Of a stretch of DNA of 64,000 nucleotides, positions 11,761-23,185 are shown one piece after another. Source of the stretch: Biscogniauxia marginata. Its lineage: Eukaryota; Ascomycota; Sordariomycetes; Xylariales; Xylariaceae. Position 1 is the stretch's first letter; each line of letters starts with the position of its first letter. The translations under genes and the position numbers were made by a program. The notes under the pieces were generated by a model that saw only the letters and a program-made list of their open reading frames with translations, was not told the origin of the DNA and made no database searches. The DNA lies in the NCBI GenBank assembly GCA_022695795.1, contig MU404058.1, positions 124,001-188,000 of the forward strand, read 5' to 3'.

Positions 11761-12464
11761 TTGTTTTTTTTGCTCCTTTTAAATAGCGTTAATTTTAATA
11801 AGGTTTAATTTAGTTTTAGTGTTTTTCTTTATTTTAATACCATTTTTATGATTTCTTTTTTTCTATTAATCGCCGTTTTTTCGCTATATCGTTTTTTTCT
11901 TTTTAAGGTATTATTTAAATTTTTCGTTATTAATAATAATTATTATTATAACGTAATTAGTAAACTTTTCTAGGTTCCTTTCTTTATATAGGTTTATTTT
12001 ATATAATTCTTTAATCTTTAATAAAATAAATAATATAAGCTTTTAATAAGTAGTTACGATTAACTTACGAGTTTTTTAAACTTAATAACGTAATTTAAGG
12101 CCTTTTTATTTTATTATAATTTATAAAGTCGAGCTTTGGCTTGTTACTTAAGAATTAAGTTGTTAAATATAGATTTAAGTTGTTTTTTAAACTCTTTATA
12201 ATCCTTAAAGGCCTTTTTTATGTCTTTTTAAACACTTTATTCATTATTTAAGTGATTTTTTAATATTAGTTAAAACCAGGTTAAGGTAGTTTCGACAAGG
12301 AGTTAAAATACCGTGAAAACTTTTTATTCCTTAATAATAATTATTTGGTAATAAAACCGTAAATAAGTTCCGGTTTAAATTAAAAATCTTTTTAAATCAC
12401 TTAACCTATTATATTTATTAAGTATAATTAATTTAAAACCCTTTATATTAAGAGTCGTTATATT

Positions 12465-12896
12465 TGTAATAAACCTCTTTATATATTCCTAGTTAATTAA
12501 CTTCATAAATAAGTACGTATTAGGTTTTTTTTATTTTAAAGATAATAATAAATCGAGGTTAATTTAAGAGATTTATAATGCTTAATTCGTTAAAGAGATT
12601 TTAAGGTACTTTTATTATAATATTAAAAAGTATTTATAATTTTAAATTAATAGCTAAAGAACTAGAATAAATGACTAGATATATGAGAAATCCCGTTCTT
12701 CTTATACTTGTTTATTCTGTTTTTCATTCCTCATAAATGGTATGTTAGATACCTTTAGATGAGTTTTATCTACACTTATTTATATCACGTAATAATAGGT
12801 CGCTTTCTCTTCCAAGATTCATGTCCGGTACGGACGCGAGAAGAGTGGGAACAGTACCCCTGTCATTTGATTGCTTACCCTGGTTGGTTCGTAATA
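12465..12896 (-). repeat. Family A LTR (5' LTR of the long element)
   Basis: This 432-bp LTR starts TGTAATAAACC and ends GGTTCGTAATA. Both ends differ from the family termini by transitions only, including the terminal CA read as TA. Internal order matches the 5669 copy. A patch at about 12825-12890 (GTCCGGTACGGACGCG) escaped heavy mutation. Confidence 0.75.
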
Positions 12897-13300
12897 ATAT
12901 TGTTTTCGTCGTTTAAGCTATTAAGGTCGTTATTATTTAAAAGTAGTTTCGGTTATTTATCTTTAAAAAATAAAAATTATTTTATTTATTTGTTTTTTTA
13001 GGTGTTTTTTTCTTTTCCTTTTTTTTTAAACGATTCTTTTTGTTAAGCTTTAAAAGTGTCTTTTTAAAGCTCTTTTTTAATTATAATTATAATTAATTTT
13101 TATATTGGTTTTTTAAACCTTTTTATTATATTGTAAAAAAATTTAAAGCTTTTATTTAAAAGCTTATTAATTATAGTTTTTTTATTTGTTTCTTTTTTTG
13201 TTATTCTTTAGTTTTAAAAGGTATATTTATCTTAAAACGGTTTAACCGAGAGTCTTTTCTTTTAAACTAATATTAAGCACTAATTAAAAAGCTGTTAAAA
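12897..13300. other. AT-rich spacer, unidentified
   Basis: Strongly AT-rich sequence between two family A LTRs. It does not match the LTR, and I could not align it with the internal part of the long element. It may be another degraded repeat; no coding signal is seen. Confidence 0.4.
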
Positions 13301-14200
13301 TATAACGAACCTTTTTATGTGTATTTAATTAATTAATTTTATAAGTAAATATATATTAGGTTTTTTTATTTTAAAAATAATAATAAATTAAAATTAATTC
13401 AAGAGATTTATAATGCTTTATTTATTAAAAAGATTTTAAAATACTTTTATTATAATATTAAAAAATAATTATAATTTTAAATTAATAGCTAAAAAATTAA
13501 AATAATTAATTAAATATAAAAAAGATTTTAATTTATTTATATTTATTCCTTTTTTTTATACTTCTTTTTTTAATATATTAAATACTTATTAAATTTAAAC
13601 GAATCTAAAAAGTAGCTTAAATTCTTATTATATAATGTTATATTACATTTTTAAAGTAGTTTTAAATGTTATATACATTCTTAGTTTATGTCTTCGCATG
13701 TTATAAACCAATAGTGTTAAAGGGGTTTTTAACAAAGGTGTTAAGCATGGACTAAGAACGTAAAAAACAGATAGTTTAAGTTAAAGGTGCAATATAACCT
13801 CACATAATATAAATTCTCATTAATTCCGGAATCTATAAAAATCCAGTATGTTAAATCCTCGGAGATCTAAAAATTTAAAAGTATTTAATATATTAAAACG
13901 GAAATTATATATAAAAAAATAAATATAAAAAAATAGAATTTCTTTTATATTTAATTAATTATTTTAGTTTTTTAGTTATTAATTTAAAATTATAATGAAA
14001 ATATCTTAAAATCTTTTTAACGAATAAAGCATTATAAATTTTTTAAATTAATCTTAATTTATTATTACTTTTAAATTAAGAAAACCTAGTATGTACTCCT
14101 TTATAAAGTTAGTTAATTAGAAACATATAAAGAGGTTCGTTATATCGCACCCTTATTAAACCCCTTTTAACGCGGTTAACTCGTGATAATCCGCTGATTT
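13301..14200 (-). mobile_element. Second family A copy, truncated and interrupted
   Basis: A mutated LTR fragment starting TATAACGAACC (13301) runs to about 13585 and passes directly into sequence matching the internal region after the 5669-6107 LTR (TTAAATTTAAACGAATC versus TTAAATCTAAACGAATT). Near 13698 the internal sequence is broken by a solo LTR and resumes after 14149 (CCCTTATTAAACC..., TTAACTCGTGAT), again matching bases after about 6260. Similarity fades near 14200. It is a fragment of a minus-sense element. Confidence 0.65.
13699..14144 (+). mobile_element. Solo LTR nested in another family A copy, TSD TCGCA
   Basis: This 446-bp LTR begins TGTTATAAACC and ends GGTTCGTTATA. It is flanked by perfect TCGCA duplications (13694-13698 and 14145-14149). 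The host sequence on both sides is contiguous in the related element, where TTTTCGCATTTTTATTAAAAC occurs uninterrupted near 6258. The insertion is therefore younger than the element it interrupts. Confidence 0.85.
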
Positions 14201-14419
14201 AGTACCTTAAATTAACTTATATGTTATTACAAGTATTGTGCCGTAATAGTTATATAAGCTTTAATATTTAAAACTTAATTAAGTAAATATATATATATAA
14301 AGTATATTCTTATATTAAATATCACGGTTAACATGTCTTATAAGCGAGTAAGCTATATAAGTAAGTAAGTTAATTTTTATAACTTTCGTAATTTTAATCA
14401 TTAAAAAATATTTATATGT

Positions 14420-14942
14420 GTGACGAACCTCCTTATATATTCCTAGTCAGCTAACTTCACAGGTAAATACGTACTAGGTTTTCTTGATTTAAAGGTAATA
14501 ATGAATTAAAATTAATTTAAGTAATTTACAATGTTTTATTCGTTAAAAAGATTTCAAGGTACTCTTATTATAATATTAAGAAGTAATTATAATCTTAGAT
14601 TAATAACTAAAGAATTAAAATAAATAACTAAAAACAAAGGAAATTCCTTTCTTTTTATACCCGTTTTCCCCTTATACAGGATTTCCGTTTTAGTATGTTA
14701 GATACCTTTAAATCACTTTATTTAAAGTGATTTATTTCCCTTTTTATATGTTAAATAACTTTAAATCACCCTATTTAAAGTGATCCATCCCATACTGCTA
14801 AATGGATACACTTAGATCACCTTATCCATAGTGATCCATGTCACGTGATGTTATATAGAAATCCTTCATCCTATTAACATCCTCATAGTTCGTGTCTTAA
14901 CACCCTTATAGGAAACCCCTTTAACAGGTTGGATTTATAACA
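14420..14942 (-). mobile_element. Solo LTR with internal tandem expansion, TSD ATATG/ATACG
   Basis: It starts TGTGACGAACCTCCTT and ends GGATTTATAACA, 523 bp against about 437 for other copies. The extra length comes from about three units of 50-58 bp near 14696-14860, each with an imperfect hairpin of the type ATCACTTTA...TAAAGTGAT. Flanks ATATG (14415-14419) and ATACG (14943-14947) differ by one C/T transition. Confidence 0.75.
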
Positions 14943-15342
14943 ATACGGCATTAAAATTAATTAATAATTATTATTATTCGAATTATTTTTTTTAGTTTTA
15001 CGTTTTAAAAACTAAATATTTTTTATATTAAATATTTGCTTTTTTAACGCGTAATTTAAATTAATTAATTTATTATAATTTTCGTGTTAAAACCTTTTAA
15101 AATTAGAATAAAGAATTAATAATAAATAAAATTAATTATAACTCCTTAAAATTTAAATTATTAAATACCTTTTTATTTATTATATAAATATATATATTAT
15201 ATCGTTTTTATTTAATTATTATTCTTTTTTAAAACCCCTTTTTTTTATTATGTCATTATAACGACTTAATAATAACTAGGCGCAACTAAAAAAAGACTAT
15301 ATTATAAAATTAAAAGTTAACACAATTATATTACTAAATAGC

Positions 15343-15881
15343 TGTTATAAACCAACTGGTTTGAAAGGACCAGGGGACGGAACGGGTTAAAAATACCTTG
15401 AAAGAAACTTCTTAAAAGGAAGATGTAATATATCACGAGTCAACCGCGTTAAAAGGGTTTTAATAAAGGTGCGAAAACATAAACCAAGAATATATATAAT
15501 ATTTGGAACTACTTTGAAAATGTGATATAATATCACGTAATAAGAATTTAAGCTGGTCTTAAAATCAAAATAAATTAAAAAAACGAATTTAAGCTATTTT
15601 TTAAATTTATTTAAATCTAATAAATATTTAATATATTAAAATAAGAAGTATAAAAAAAAAGAATAAATATAAATAAATTAAGATCTTTTTTATATTTAAT
15701 TAATTATTTTAGTTTTTTAGCTATTAATTTAAGATTATAATTACTCTTTAATATTATAATAAAAATACCTTGAAATCTCTTAAATTAATCTTAATTTATT
15801 ATTACCTTTAAATTAAAAAAACCTAATACGTATTTATTTATAAAGTTAGTTAACTAAGAACTCACAAGGAGGTTTGTTATA
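15343..15881 (+). mobile_element. Solo LTR of family A, TSD ATAGC/ATAAC
   Basis: It begins TGTTATAAACCAACTGG and ends GGTTTGTTATA, 539 bp. Its right 270 bp match the family LTR closely; the left part is divergent and longer. Flanks ATAGC (15338-15342) and ATAAC (15882-15886) differ by one G/A transition, consistent with mutation spreading just past the element. Confidence 0.7.
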
Positions 15882-16560
15882 ATAACCCACTCGTTTATAA
15901 GATACGTTATATATAATAACTTAAATTTTAAAGTGTTAATTTTAAAACTTTAATATCTTTTTAAAAAGTTAATTTAATATAATAATAAATTTATAAATAA
16001 ATTATTTTTAATTAAATAATATTAAATAATAAAGAAATTTTAATTTTATAAATTTAAAAATAATTATTATAATAATGTAAAAAGGTTTAAAATAAGATTT
16101 AATTTCTTAATTTATTAATAAAAACATTAAAAGTTAATACGGGGCTATTATAAACTATATAAGCTTAATTATAACCTAGTAATTAAACGGCGTCACTTTT
16201 GCGCGACAAGGTTTAAAAGACCTTATAAATCCTAGTTTTAAATAATTTAATTAAAAAGATAAAGGTTTATAAAGCTCCTTTTTTCTCTTTATATAATTTA
16301 TTTATTTACTTTATATACTTTGTATATATTCGTATTAAAAGTAAAAAAAAATAAAGAAATTTAAAATAATTATTAAAACTATTTATATAATTTAAATATA
16401 TATAAGTCTTTTAAGTTTATTATTTTATTATTAAACTTAATATACGTTATTAAATAATAATAATAAATAATAATAATTACTTATTTAATATAATTTAAAA
16501 AAATCCATTAAGTAATAATAACCGAAAACAAGTGGTTGATAATTTGTTATTTTATATTTA
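15882..16560. other. AT-rich tail of the degraded block
   Basis: Very AT-rich with long A and T runs and no open frame. A less mutated patch near 16185-16215 includes CGGCGTCACTTTTGCGCG. It looks like remains of further repeats that I could not identify. Normal composition returns near 16560. Confidence 0.45.
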
Positions 16561-17444
16561 TCTTTTTCAAAGAAAAGTCTTTTGATTAAGACAATTCGGT
16601 AGGCACGACTTTGTGCTGCCTAGGTAGGTGTCTTGAAATTTAGACTGATTCGAAAACCCACCAATCTAGATGAATTGATAAGCATGGTTGGTTATACAAG
16701 ACCATACGTTGTCTGCATGGTCCTAGACACAGCCAAGAGTATGGGAGTGCTTCACATCATTGGTCATGAAAATTCTTCCTTGGAAAGCACGTCAGACAAT
16801 ATCGTGCTACTTGAGGTGGAAAATCGAAGATCTGCGAAATGTGTCGGTGAAGCTAACAAAAGTCCTCATCTTCGACCTTATGGGTCTCATCCGTGGTGAC
16901 ATTTAGGATGAGCTGTCTTTATCAAGTGCTACGTTGAACACGTCCGCTAGATTGTTCCATATTAATATTATTGAATACAAGAATGATGACATCACTAGGA
17001 TGATCTGTTCCATCCTCTTCAATCACTCCATGCCGTTCAACCCCCTCCCTCTCTCTCCCTGGTCCGCAAATCTGTTCTGCTTGAAAATGAGGCTCTGGTT
17101 GTATCAATGGTTCCTTTAGAGTCTACTGGAACTTTCATTAAGATTAGGGCACTCTATCTAACCGGTTTAGTCTTTTACTCAGGAGCATCAAGCTTTATCA
17201 AGCCTCCTTTATTTTCCAGTGGTTAGAGCTAGCGGCTGCTAACTATCCTATTAAAATAAACATGTTGCAGCTAGAGCAGGGTCTATATAGAGAAAATTTT
17301 TATTCTGACCTTCATGTAGTACCTTACTCACAATGATACATTTTTTATTTGTGGTGAGGGACAAATTCCAGGGAACCATATTGGATTGCACCACTACTGT
17401 ACACCCTTCCTTGAGCAATCGAAACAGATATAGGAAGAAATTAT
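16561..17444. other. Border region, no gene supported
   Basis: Ordinary composition returns here. An 88-codon open frame at 16633-16899 (plus) has no recognised motif and no convincing exon partner. No other coding signal is seen before the stop codon of the rhodopsin-domain gene at 17445. Confidence 0.4.
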
Positions 17445-18999
17445 TTACAATACTTGCACATTATTAGTAGCTCCTTCACTTATTCCGTTTCGGCAATCCG
17501 AGAGCATTATTACGTTGGACGACGTGTCGTCATTCGCCTGATGCCCTGTAAATACCGCCCAGCTACGGTCAACTCGTATCCGAGATAGTTGATTTTTGGA
17601 TCCGTATGAATCTGCGCTATAAGATGACTTGCTGGCCGCCTTATTATCCCGCCCTAGGACATGATCAAATAGCCATGGGAAATACGGGGCACAAGCGACA
17701 AGAAAACCTGTAGCAAGCTCAGCAATCCTAGGAGAGAATGAAGTCAGTCACACTAGATTAAGAAAAGAAACCCATAACCCCCTCCTCCCCCCTTTAATAA
17801 AATGCTAAAACTTACGCCCACTGACCGACAGGCGAGATAATCCATGTAATATCTTCCGCGTAAAACAGCGGGAGGCTGTAGTAAAGCCGCAGAATGCTAG
17901 CAATAGTGGCACTAAACTCCCGTCTGGTAGTCAGCGTTGTTTAGGTACTTAGTAAAATATTGTTAAGAAAAAGGCAAGATTTTAATTCATACAAGACACC
18001 AACTGCGAATACTGCGGCTGTCCTAATCTTTTTCTTGAGTGGCATTTGCAGTTTGCAGATAGCGGCGATAGGGATGATGAGAATAGTGATGTCAGAGACG
18101 ACGTTGAGAGAACCACCAGCAGTAACTGATGCGGGCGAATTAATACAGCGGCCCTCAATTCCACGGTCCCATATCTTTTCTCGGGGAACACAAGCGAATA
18201 TGAATGCAAAGGCGAGACTAGTGAATAGGAATAAATTTGCCCAAATCAGAACCGAGATAGCCCTGGAAGGGAGGGTATTGCGTTGGTGATTGAAAAATAT
18301 TGACTCGATCTGCCGAAGTACGACGTATTTGATTGTAAACATTGCCACGCAGTAAACAATCTCTGCAATATTCTCTATCTGCCGTCAAATATTCTTCGTT
18401 AGCCATCGATCTCTTGATTGTCAAATCGCCCAAAGTTTTTCGGTGAAAACTTACAAGGAGGTTCTTCTTCAAGTCGGCTACTGTAACATTCCACTTAAAT
18501 TCAGTGTTAGTAGTGGTTAAGCCAACATGTATATCAGATATTCAGGGTCCAAACTCATCAGGGGATTCAAGCTAAGACTTTTCGAGTCGGAACGGGTAAG
18601 TCGCCAAAGAAATTCCGTACTTGATGTGTCCCGTCGCCATATTCACCAGCAACTATCAACAGGACAGTGAAAGTCGTGAAGCTTGCCTACCAAGTGTCAA
18701 TTCATCAGAGGTATATACTAACATCACTGCACGCACCGTTGATAGCAAAAGAATACCTGTGAATCTGTAAGCGATGATAACTAGGTATAGATAGATATTA
18801 TCATATGAAACCCACAGTCGTCAATGTTGAATTTCTTCATAAGACTCCTTGTGTAAACCCGTGAGGCAACTGAGATAGTACAGACAACCAAGGCAACGGT
18901 CGCCACGGCAATCCGCTGTGGTTGTAGCGAATAGGGGTCCACAAAATTGGACTCTTCACCTAGAGGCGGTTCAAGAGCTGGCGTATTATTTGGATCCAT
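17445..18999 (-). CDS. Fungal rhodopsin-domain integral membrane protein
   Basis: A multi-exon gene starts with MDPNNTPALEPPLGEESN at 18999. After this soluble start comes a first membrane helix (IAVATVALVVCTISVASRVYTR) and the usual IDDC turn. Clear downstream exons: one ending at a GTAAGT donor near 18451 (EFKWNVTVADLKKNLL); one from about 18387 to 17993 (ENIAEIVYCVAMFTIKYVVL, then IWDRGIEGRCI and VSDITILIIPI); 17923-17816 (SILRLYYSLPLFYAEDITW); and 17727-17445, ending in a polar tail. This is the fungal rhodopsin-domain (SAT4-like) family: seven helices, function mostly unknown, numerous in plant-associated fungi. The two small exons between 18780 and 18500 are placed only roughly. It neighbours the NRPS-like gene on the same strand, but a pathway role is unproven. 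Confidence 0.75.
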
Positions 19000-19837
19000 G
19001 CCTTATCTCCTAACACTCCTAGACGAACTTCGATGAGATAATAGTTGAAGTTAAATAAGCTTACGAATTCAAAGCTCATCCATCCATAGAAGGGTAAAAC
19101 GGGTAGGGCTGGGAGGATAGTTCATGCCTAAGGTGGTAATGCCACCCATACTCATCTGATCACTGCGACTCTTTTCGGTCCGGTCAACTGTAACGTAATT
19201 CCAAGTTAAGTGCAGTGTATCTGACACAACAGGCTTACAATGCATGTCTCTGGTGGTTGTGGCACAGTCAGAGGAGTGAGTTTATCGGAATGCAGTGAAA
19301 ACCAACCAGGTAGCTCGGTCGAGAAGCCATGACTTGGATCCAAACACCAACTACAGAGCTAGCTTCATCACACACCTCGGAAACCATCCATCCGATGTAG
19401 TGTAAGAGAGACAGGATATGTCGGTTTCATTTCATGCATATTGTGTGGTTGTACGTGTGGCTTAAAGAGACGATCGGGGATGCGAGTGGCAATTAACCAC
19501 TTGAAAAAGAGGCATGCTCGTGTAATCCAACTCTACGAGTCCTCTATATCAAACGCCTAGTTAATCATGTCGTACAATTTGGCTTACGTGGATCAACCAA
19601 ACCCACCAAGCCTACACGGGACAGCTTGTCACCCCCGGAAAGCGTCACACCAAGCTCATGTCGGCCGGGTGGCCAACATCTTCCAAGAAATGCCATACCT
19701 CTGTCTCATGTGTCTCACAAATATGATGGCACTGGCTTCGGAGAGTTAATTCTCTTATGCTCGGGTAAAGAGAATTTGGCATTTTGTTTATGCTGAGCTT
19801 ACTCTAGGCTCACAAAGAGCCTGATTTCTAGAGTACC
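19000..19837. other. Intergenic between the rhodopsin-domain and NRPS-like genes
   Basis: It holds the promoter side of the rhodopsin-domain gene and the 3' side of the NRPS-like gene. The 60-codon plus-strand frame at 19567-19749 has no features of a real gene. Confidence 0.5.
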
Positions 19838-22800
19838 CTACAAATCCCAACTGCGTACCCAGTTCTCCATCATGTATTTATCTACCGTAGGAATATTCAC
19901 TTTGGAAACTTCCATTGAATGATCCGTTGAAAAAGTAACATGCTCCTTGCCGGCCTCGATTGCTTCATAGTAATCTAGGATCTTCAGGGCGGGCATCTTA
20001 GCCACTTCGTCGGCATTTGGATCCGTGATGCTCCTGAGTTTCTTGATCCATTCTTTCAAAGAAATTGTTTCCGCAACTCCGTATGTATCACGCATGACGT
20101 TGACAAGCAATTCCCATGGCTGTGGCTTTGGAGGAAAGATATTGAAAACCTGTGCTTCTTTACGAGCTGGGTAGAGAATAAAATCGTGCAGCATAGCGGC
20201 AACAGTGTCGACGGGAACCCAATCAATGGGTGCGACATTAGTAGGGCAACATCTCATTGTCTTTGCCGTGCGTAAAAGGGCCGATATCCATGGCTGTTCT
20301 GCCCAGGATCCAGCCTCGAAATTAGTTGGGCCGCCAACTTGGCATACGCGGACAATGGACACAGGAATGCCAATTTCCCGATTCGCAGTTGTAAGAATTC
20401 GCTCCGCGGCCAGCTTGGATTGTGCGTATCCGATGTTAAATGCAGCTAATGGATCCTCGACAGGAGCTTCGGGGACCGTGGTCTTGGTAGCCATACCGCT
20501 GACTGAAGATATGGAGCTCACAAAGACAATACGCATATTGCGACTGCTAGAAGCAGAGAGATCCACTAGGTCTCGTGTAACACGCAAGAAAGGAGTAAAT
20601 GACCTTATGGAGAGACCGAAGTCTAGTCTCCATGAATTGTAAACAATCACATCAACTTCGCGGGCAAGTAAGTCGAATTTGTCCTTTGTGAGTCCGAAAA
20701 GGGGTTGCCCAAACTCGATGGCCATATACTCCAATTTATGAAGAAGTGGGTCGATTGTCTTGTCAAGCTTGCGAAGCGTAACGGATTGTCTCTGTTGCGC
20801 GTCGTTTCCACGATTCAAACAAATAACTCGACTTATTTCTGTATTCTTCAAGAGGCTCAAAACCATATGTGAGCCCAAGTACCCAGTGGAGCCAATCAAG
20901 GCAACTGTAGATGTCTTTGAAGGTACAGAAGACTGTGGTGCTGACTTTTTAGGGAGTGCTTCCACATATTCTGCAACCGTTGCGTCTACCAAGCGAGCCC
21001 TCGCAATCTGATGATCTTCTTCTGGAACTGTACCATCTTGGAGAAAGGCTACTACAATACGTGAAAGATCTGCAAGGGTAGGGTTACGGTAAATTGTCCT
21101 TGGCGATATCCATGTGACTGTCTTCGAACTCTGGGTTCGCAGATTCCGCTTCAAATTTGACGTAATCTCCAATGTCTGCACTGAATCTAGGCCATGTGAG
21201 TAGAAGTCATCATCTTCGCTTATCTTAGCCGCTTGGACGAATGTGGTAGCAAGAATACTTCGTAAAAAGTCGATAACTGCCGGTTGTTCGTACACACGTC
21301 TAAGACTCGATTTCAACTCCACGGTGATAGTCCTGTCGGGCAAAGATGAGCTCAAGTATAAAGTCTCAAGCTCTTCTTTATAGGCTTGCTCAGTAAGTTT
21401 CCGCACTATGGTACCCTTGGCTGTCCTGGTGAAGGGTTTATCTGGAAGTGTACAAATGACCATTCCTCGAGAGAGACGCCCCTGTCCTGAAACAAGAGCG
21501 TTAGACCCCTCAATGAACGGCCAGAGATCTTCCAGGAATTTATCTCGTGCAACCTCGTCGAGGGGCTCTCTTGGCTCAATCAGTAAAGCTGCTTGAGTCC
21601 TACCATTTCCAATCATCAATGCGCCTTTGATGGAGCGATGACTCTGGATGTTGACCTCAAAGGGAATAGGATTGAACTTTTCGCCATTTGCGAGGACGAT
21701 TATGTCATCCCGACGCCCGTAGTACTTAAAAAGCTGGTGCTTCTCTGGATGTCGTGTGAACAAGTCCTTGGTATGGTATTCGGTTACTCCGGGAAGATTG
21801 TGATAGATAGCAGAGATGTCCTTGGTGCTCTCATCAGCAAAGATGACAAGTTCAAACGTGTTTTCAGTAGGGTCATATGCTTGCATCTCATGCCTATAAT
21901 GTGGATTGAACTCGTGCCAAGCCCATTCCTCACGAGGAAGAGATAACTCTGGTACTGAGACTATCTCCGTGGAGCCAAAAGGGGAGACTAATTCGACGAC
22001 TTTCGAGAGGCGGTCCCCAACTGCGGGACTGGAGGGAGCTCCGCTGTAGCCAACAAAGTCGACATCCTTGAAGAGATCAATGCCATTCGGTTCTTGGAGA
22101 AGCTGTTCGATCACCGAGGGTACAAGAAACATCGCTCGTAATTTTTGTTGCAGCATCACACTTTTCAGAAGGGGTCCATCTGGAATCAGGTGCGGCGGTC
22201 CCAACACTGGTGACGTGTTCCGAAAAATTGAGTTGACTTAAGCTCTTTAGTAACGAACTTGGAATTATTCACTGAAATACGTACCGGTGAAAAACATGAA
22301 GCCTCCAAGCTATTACAGATCAGTATTAATATCCATGAACAGATATGACTAAAGTATGGTCTCACATGAAAAAAGGGAAACACCATATACATTCTCGCTT
22401 CGCCGTCGAAGTTCCACATCGACGAATCTCTCTTTTTCCGACCAAGTACGCTTGGTAGGTTCATTTCATTGTCAACTGCTGCAAATGAACCATGCGTCAT
22501 AGTGACTGGCTTAGGATGCCCTTATTTTCTGTCAGCACCGTTCCCCTTATACCATTTGATAGACTAAACCTTACCAGTAGAACCAGAAGAGTGGAGGACA
22601 ACAATAGGATCATCTCTGGCTTCATAAAAGCTCTTCCGGTAATTATATTTCTCAGGTGTGCTCCTCATCATTTCTTCAAATGATGGGATGGTTTGAGTGT
22701 GAACCGATGGCTCTAGGTCTTGCAATTGCTTGACTAAAGGTGCAACTTCTGAAGGATGAAGAATCTTCGTGCAGCCGGTTTGATCCATCAAGGATTTATT

Positions 22801-23185
22801 GGTCGAGGGCGTGTTGCGAGGTGATGGAAGTAGAAGCTATGTAGATGTTAGTTATGCTAAAACAGCTCGGTATCGAGGGTCATGAAACCTTGTAACCGCA
22901 TTTCACTGCTGCTTGGAAGAGGATGGGACCCCGAAGATCTGAAATTCCGATGTAGCTGATAGTTTCGAAATTATCACTTCGGCTAAATCTGTCCTCAATC
23001 CATTGAGCCATGAAATTTACACAATGTGCAAGATCTGCTACTGTGATGTCGCGGAATCCATCGGTAACATTTGCCGTCTTTGGAATAGCAGCGAATAGTC
23101 TGTTGGGATTCGACTCGGCAAGTTCGTCAAGGACCAAAGGTAGCAGCCTCCGTCCGTAAGGCTGTCCTCCTTCTGAAGCCATCAT
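19838..23185 (-). CDS. NRPS-like carboxylic acid reductase (A-T-R)
   Basis: Five exons (23185-22889, 22836-22575, 22520-22366, a 25-nt exon 22309-22285, 22206-19838) join in frame to 1035 aa. Such enzymes adenylate a carboxylic acid, load it onto a phosphopantetheine arm and release it reductively as an aldehyde or alcohol. Adenylation domain, about 10-530: the SSGSTG loop lies at the exon 2/3 junction, followed by FGSTE (about 323), YHTKDL (390) and YYGRRDDII. Thiolation domain: LDSVQ with the carrier Ser at about 588. Reductase domain: GSTGYLG NAD(P) loop at about 685-691 and YAQSK at 840-844. No condensation domain. Core motifs are intact except Lys for the usual Gly in YHTGDL. The P450 is divergent upstream. 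The substrate is unknown; an aryl or 2-oxo acid is possible. Confidence 0.85.

Larger units (their letters stand above)
5669..12896 (-). mobile_element. Degraded Ty3/gypsy LTR retrotransposon, about 7.2 kb
   Basis: Two LTRs in the same orientation (5669-6107 and 12465-12896) enclose about 6.36 kb of very AT-rich sequence. On the minus strand this holds a gag CCHC-knuckle relic at about 11.7 kb and a reverse transcriptase relic at 9.06-9.40 kb, the gag-then-pol order of gypsy elements; the 5' LTR is therefore the right-hand one. No open frame survives. Changes such as D to N, G to K, and W to stop point to strong G-to-A/C-to-T mutation. The flanks do not match (ACTTA left, ATATT right), so the two LTRs may come from different insertions or one flank was rearranged. 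Confidence 0.8.

Noticed and set aside
5669..12896. Treating the long element as one simple insertion
   Set aside because: The flanking 5-mers (ACTTA and ATATT) do not match even allowing transitions, so the two LTRs may not come from one event; reported with that caveat.
16633..16899. 88-codon plus-strand frame beside the AT-rich block
   Set aside because: Protein-like in places but without motif, partner exons or a recognised family; not enough to call a gene.
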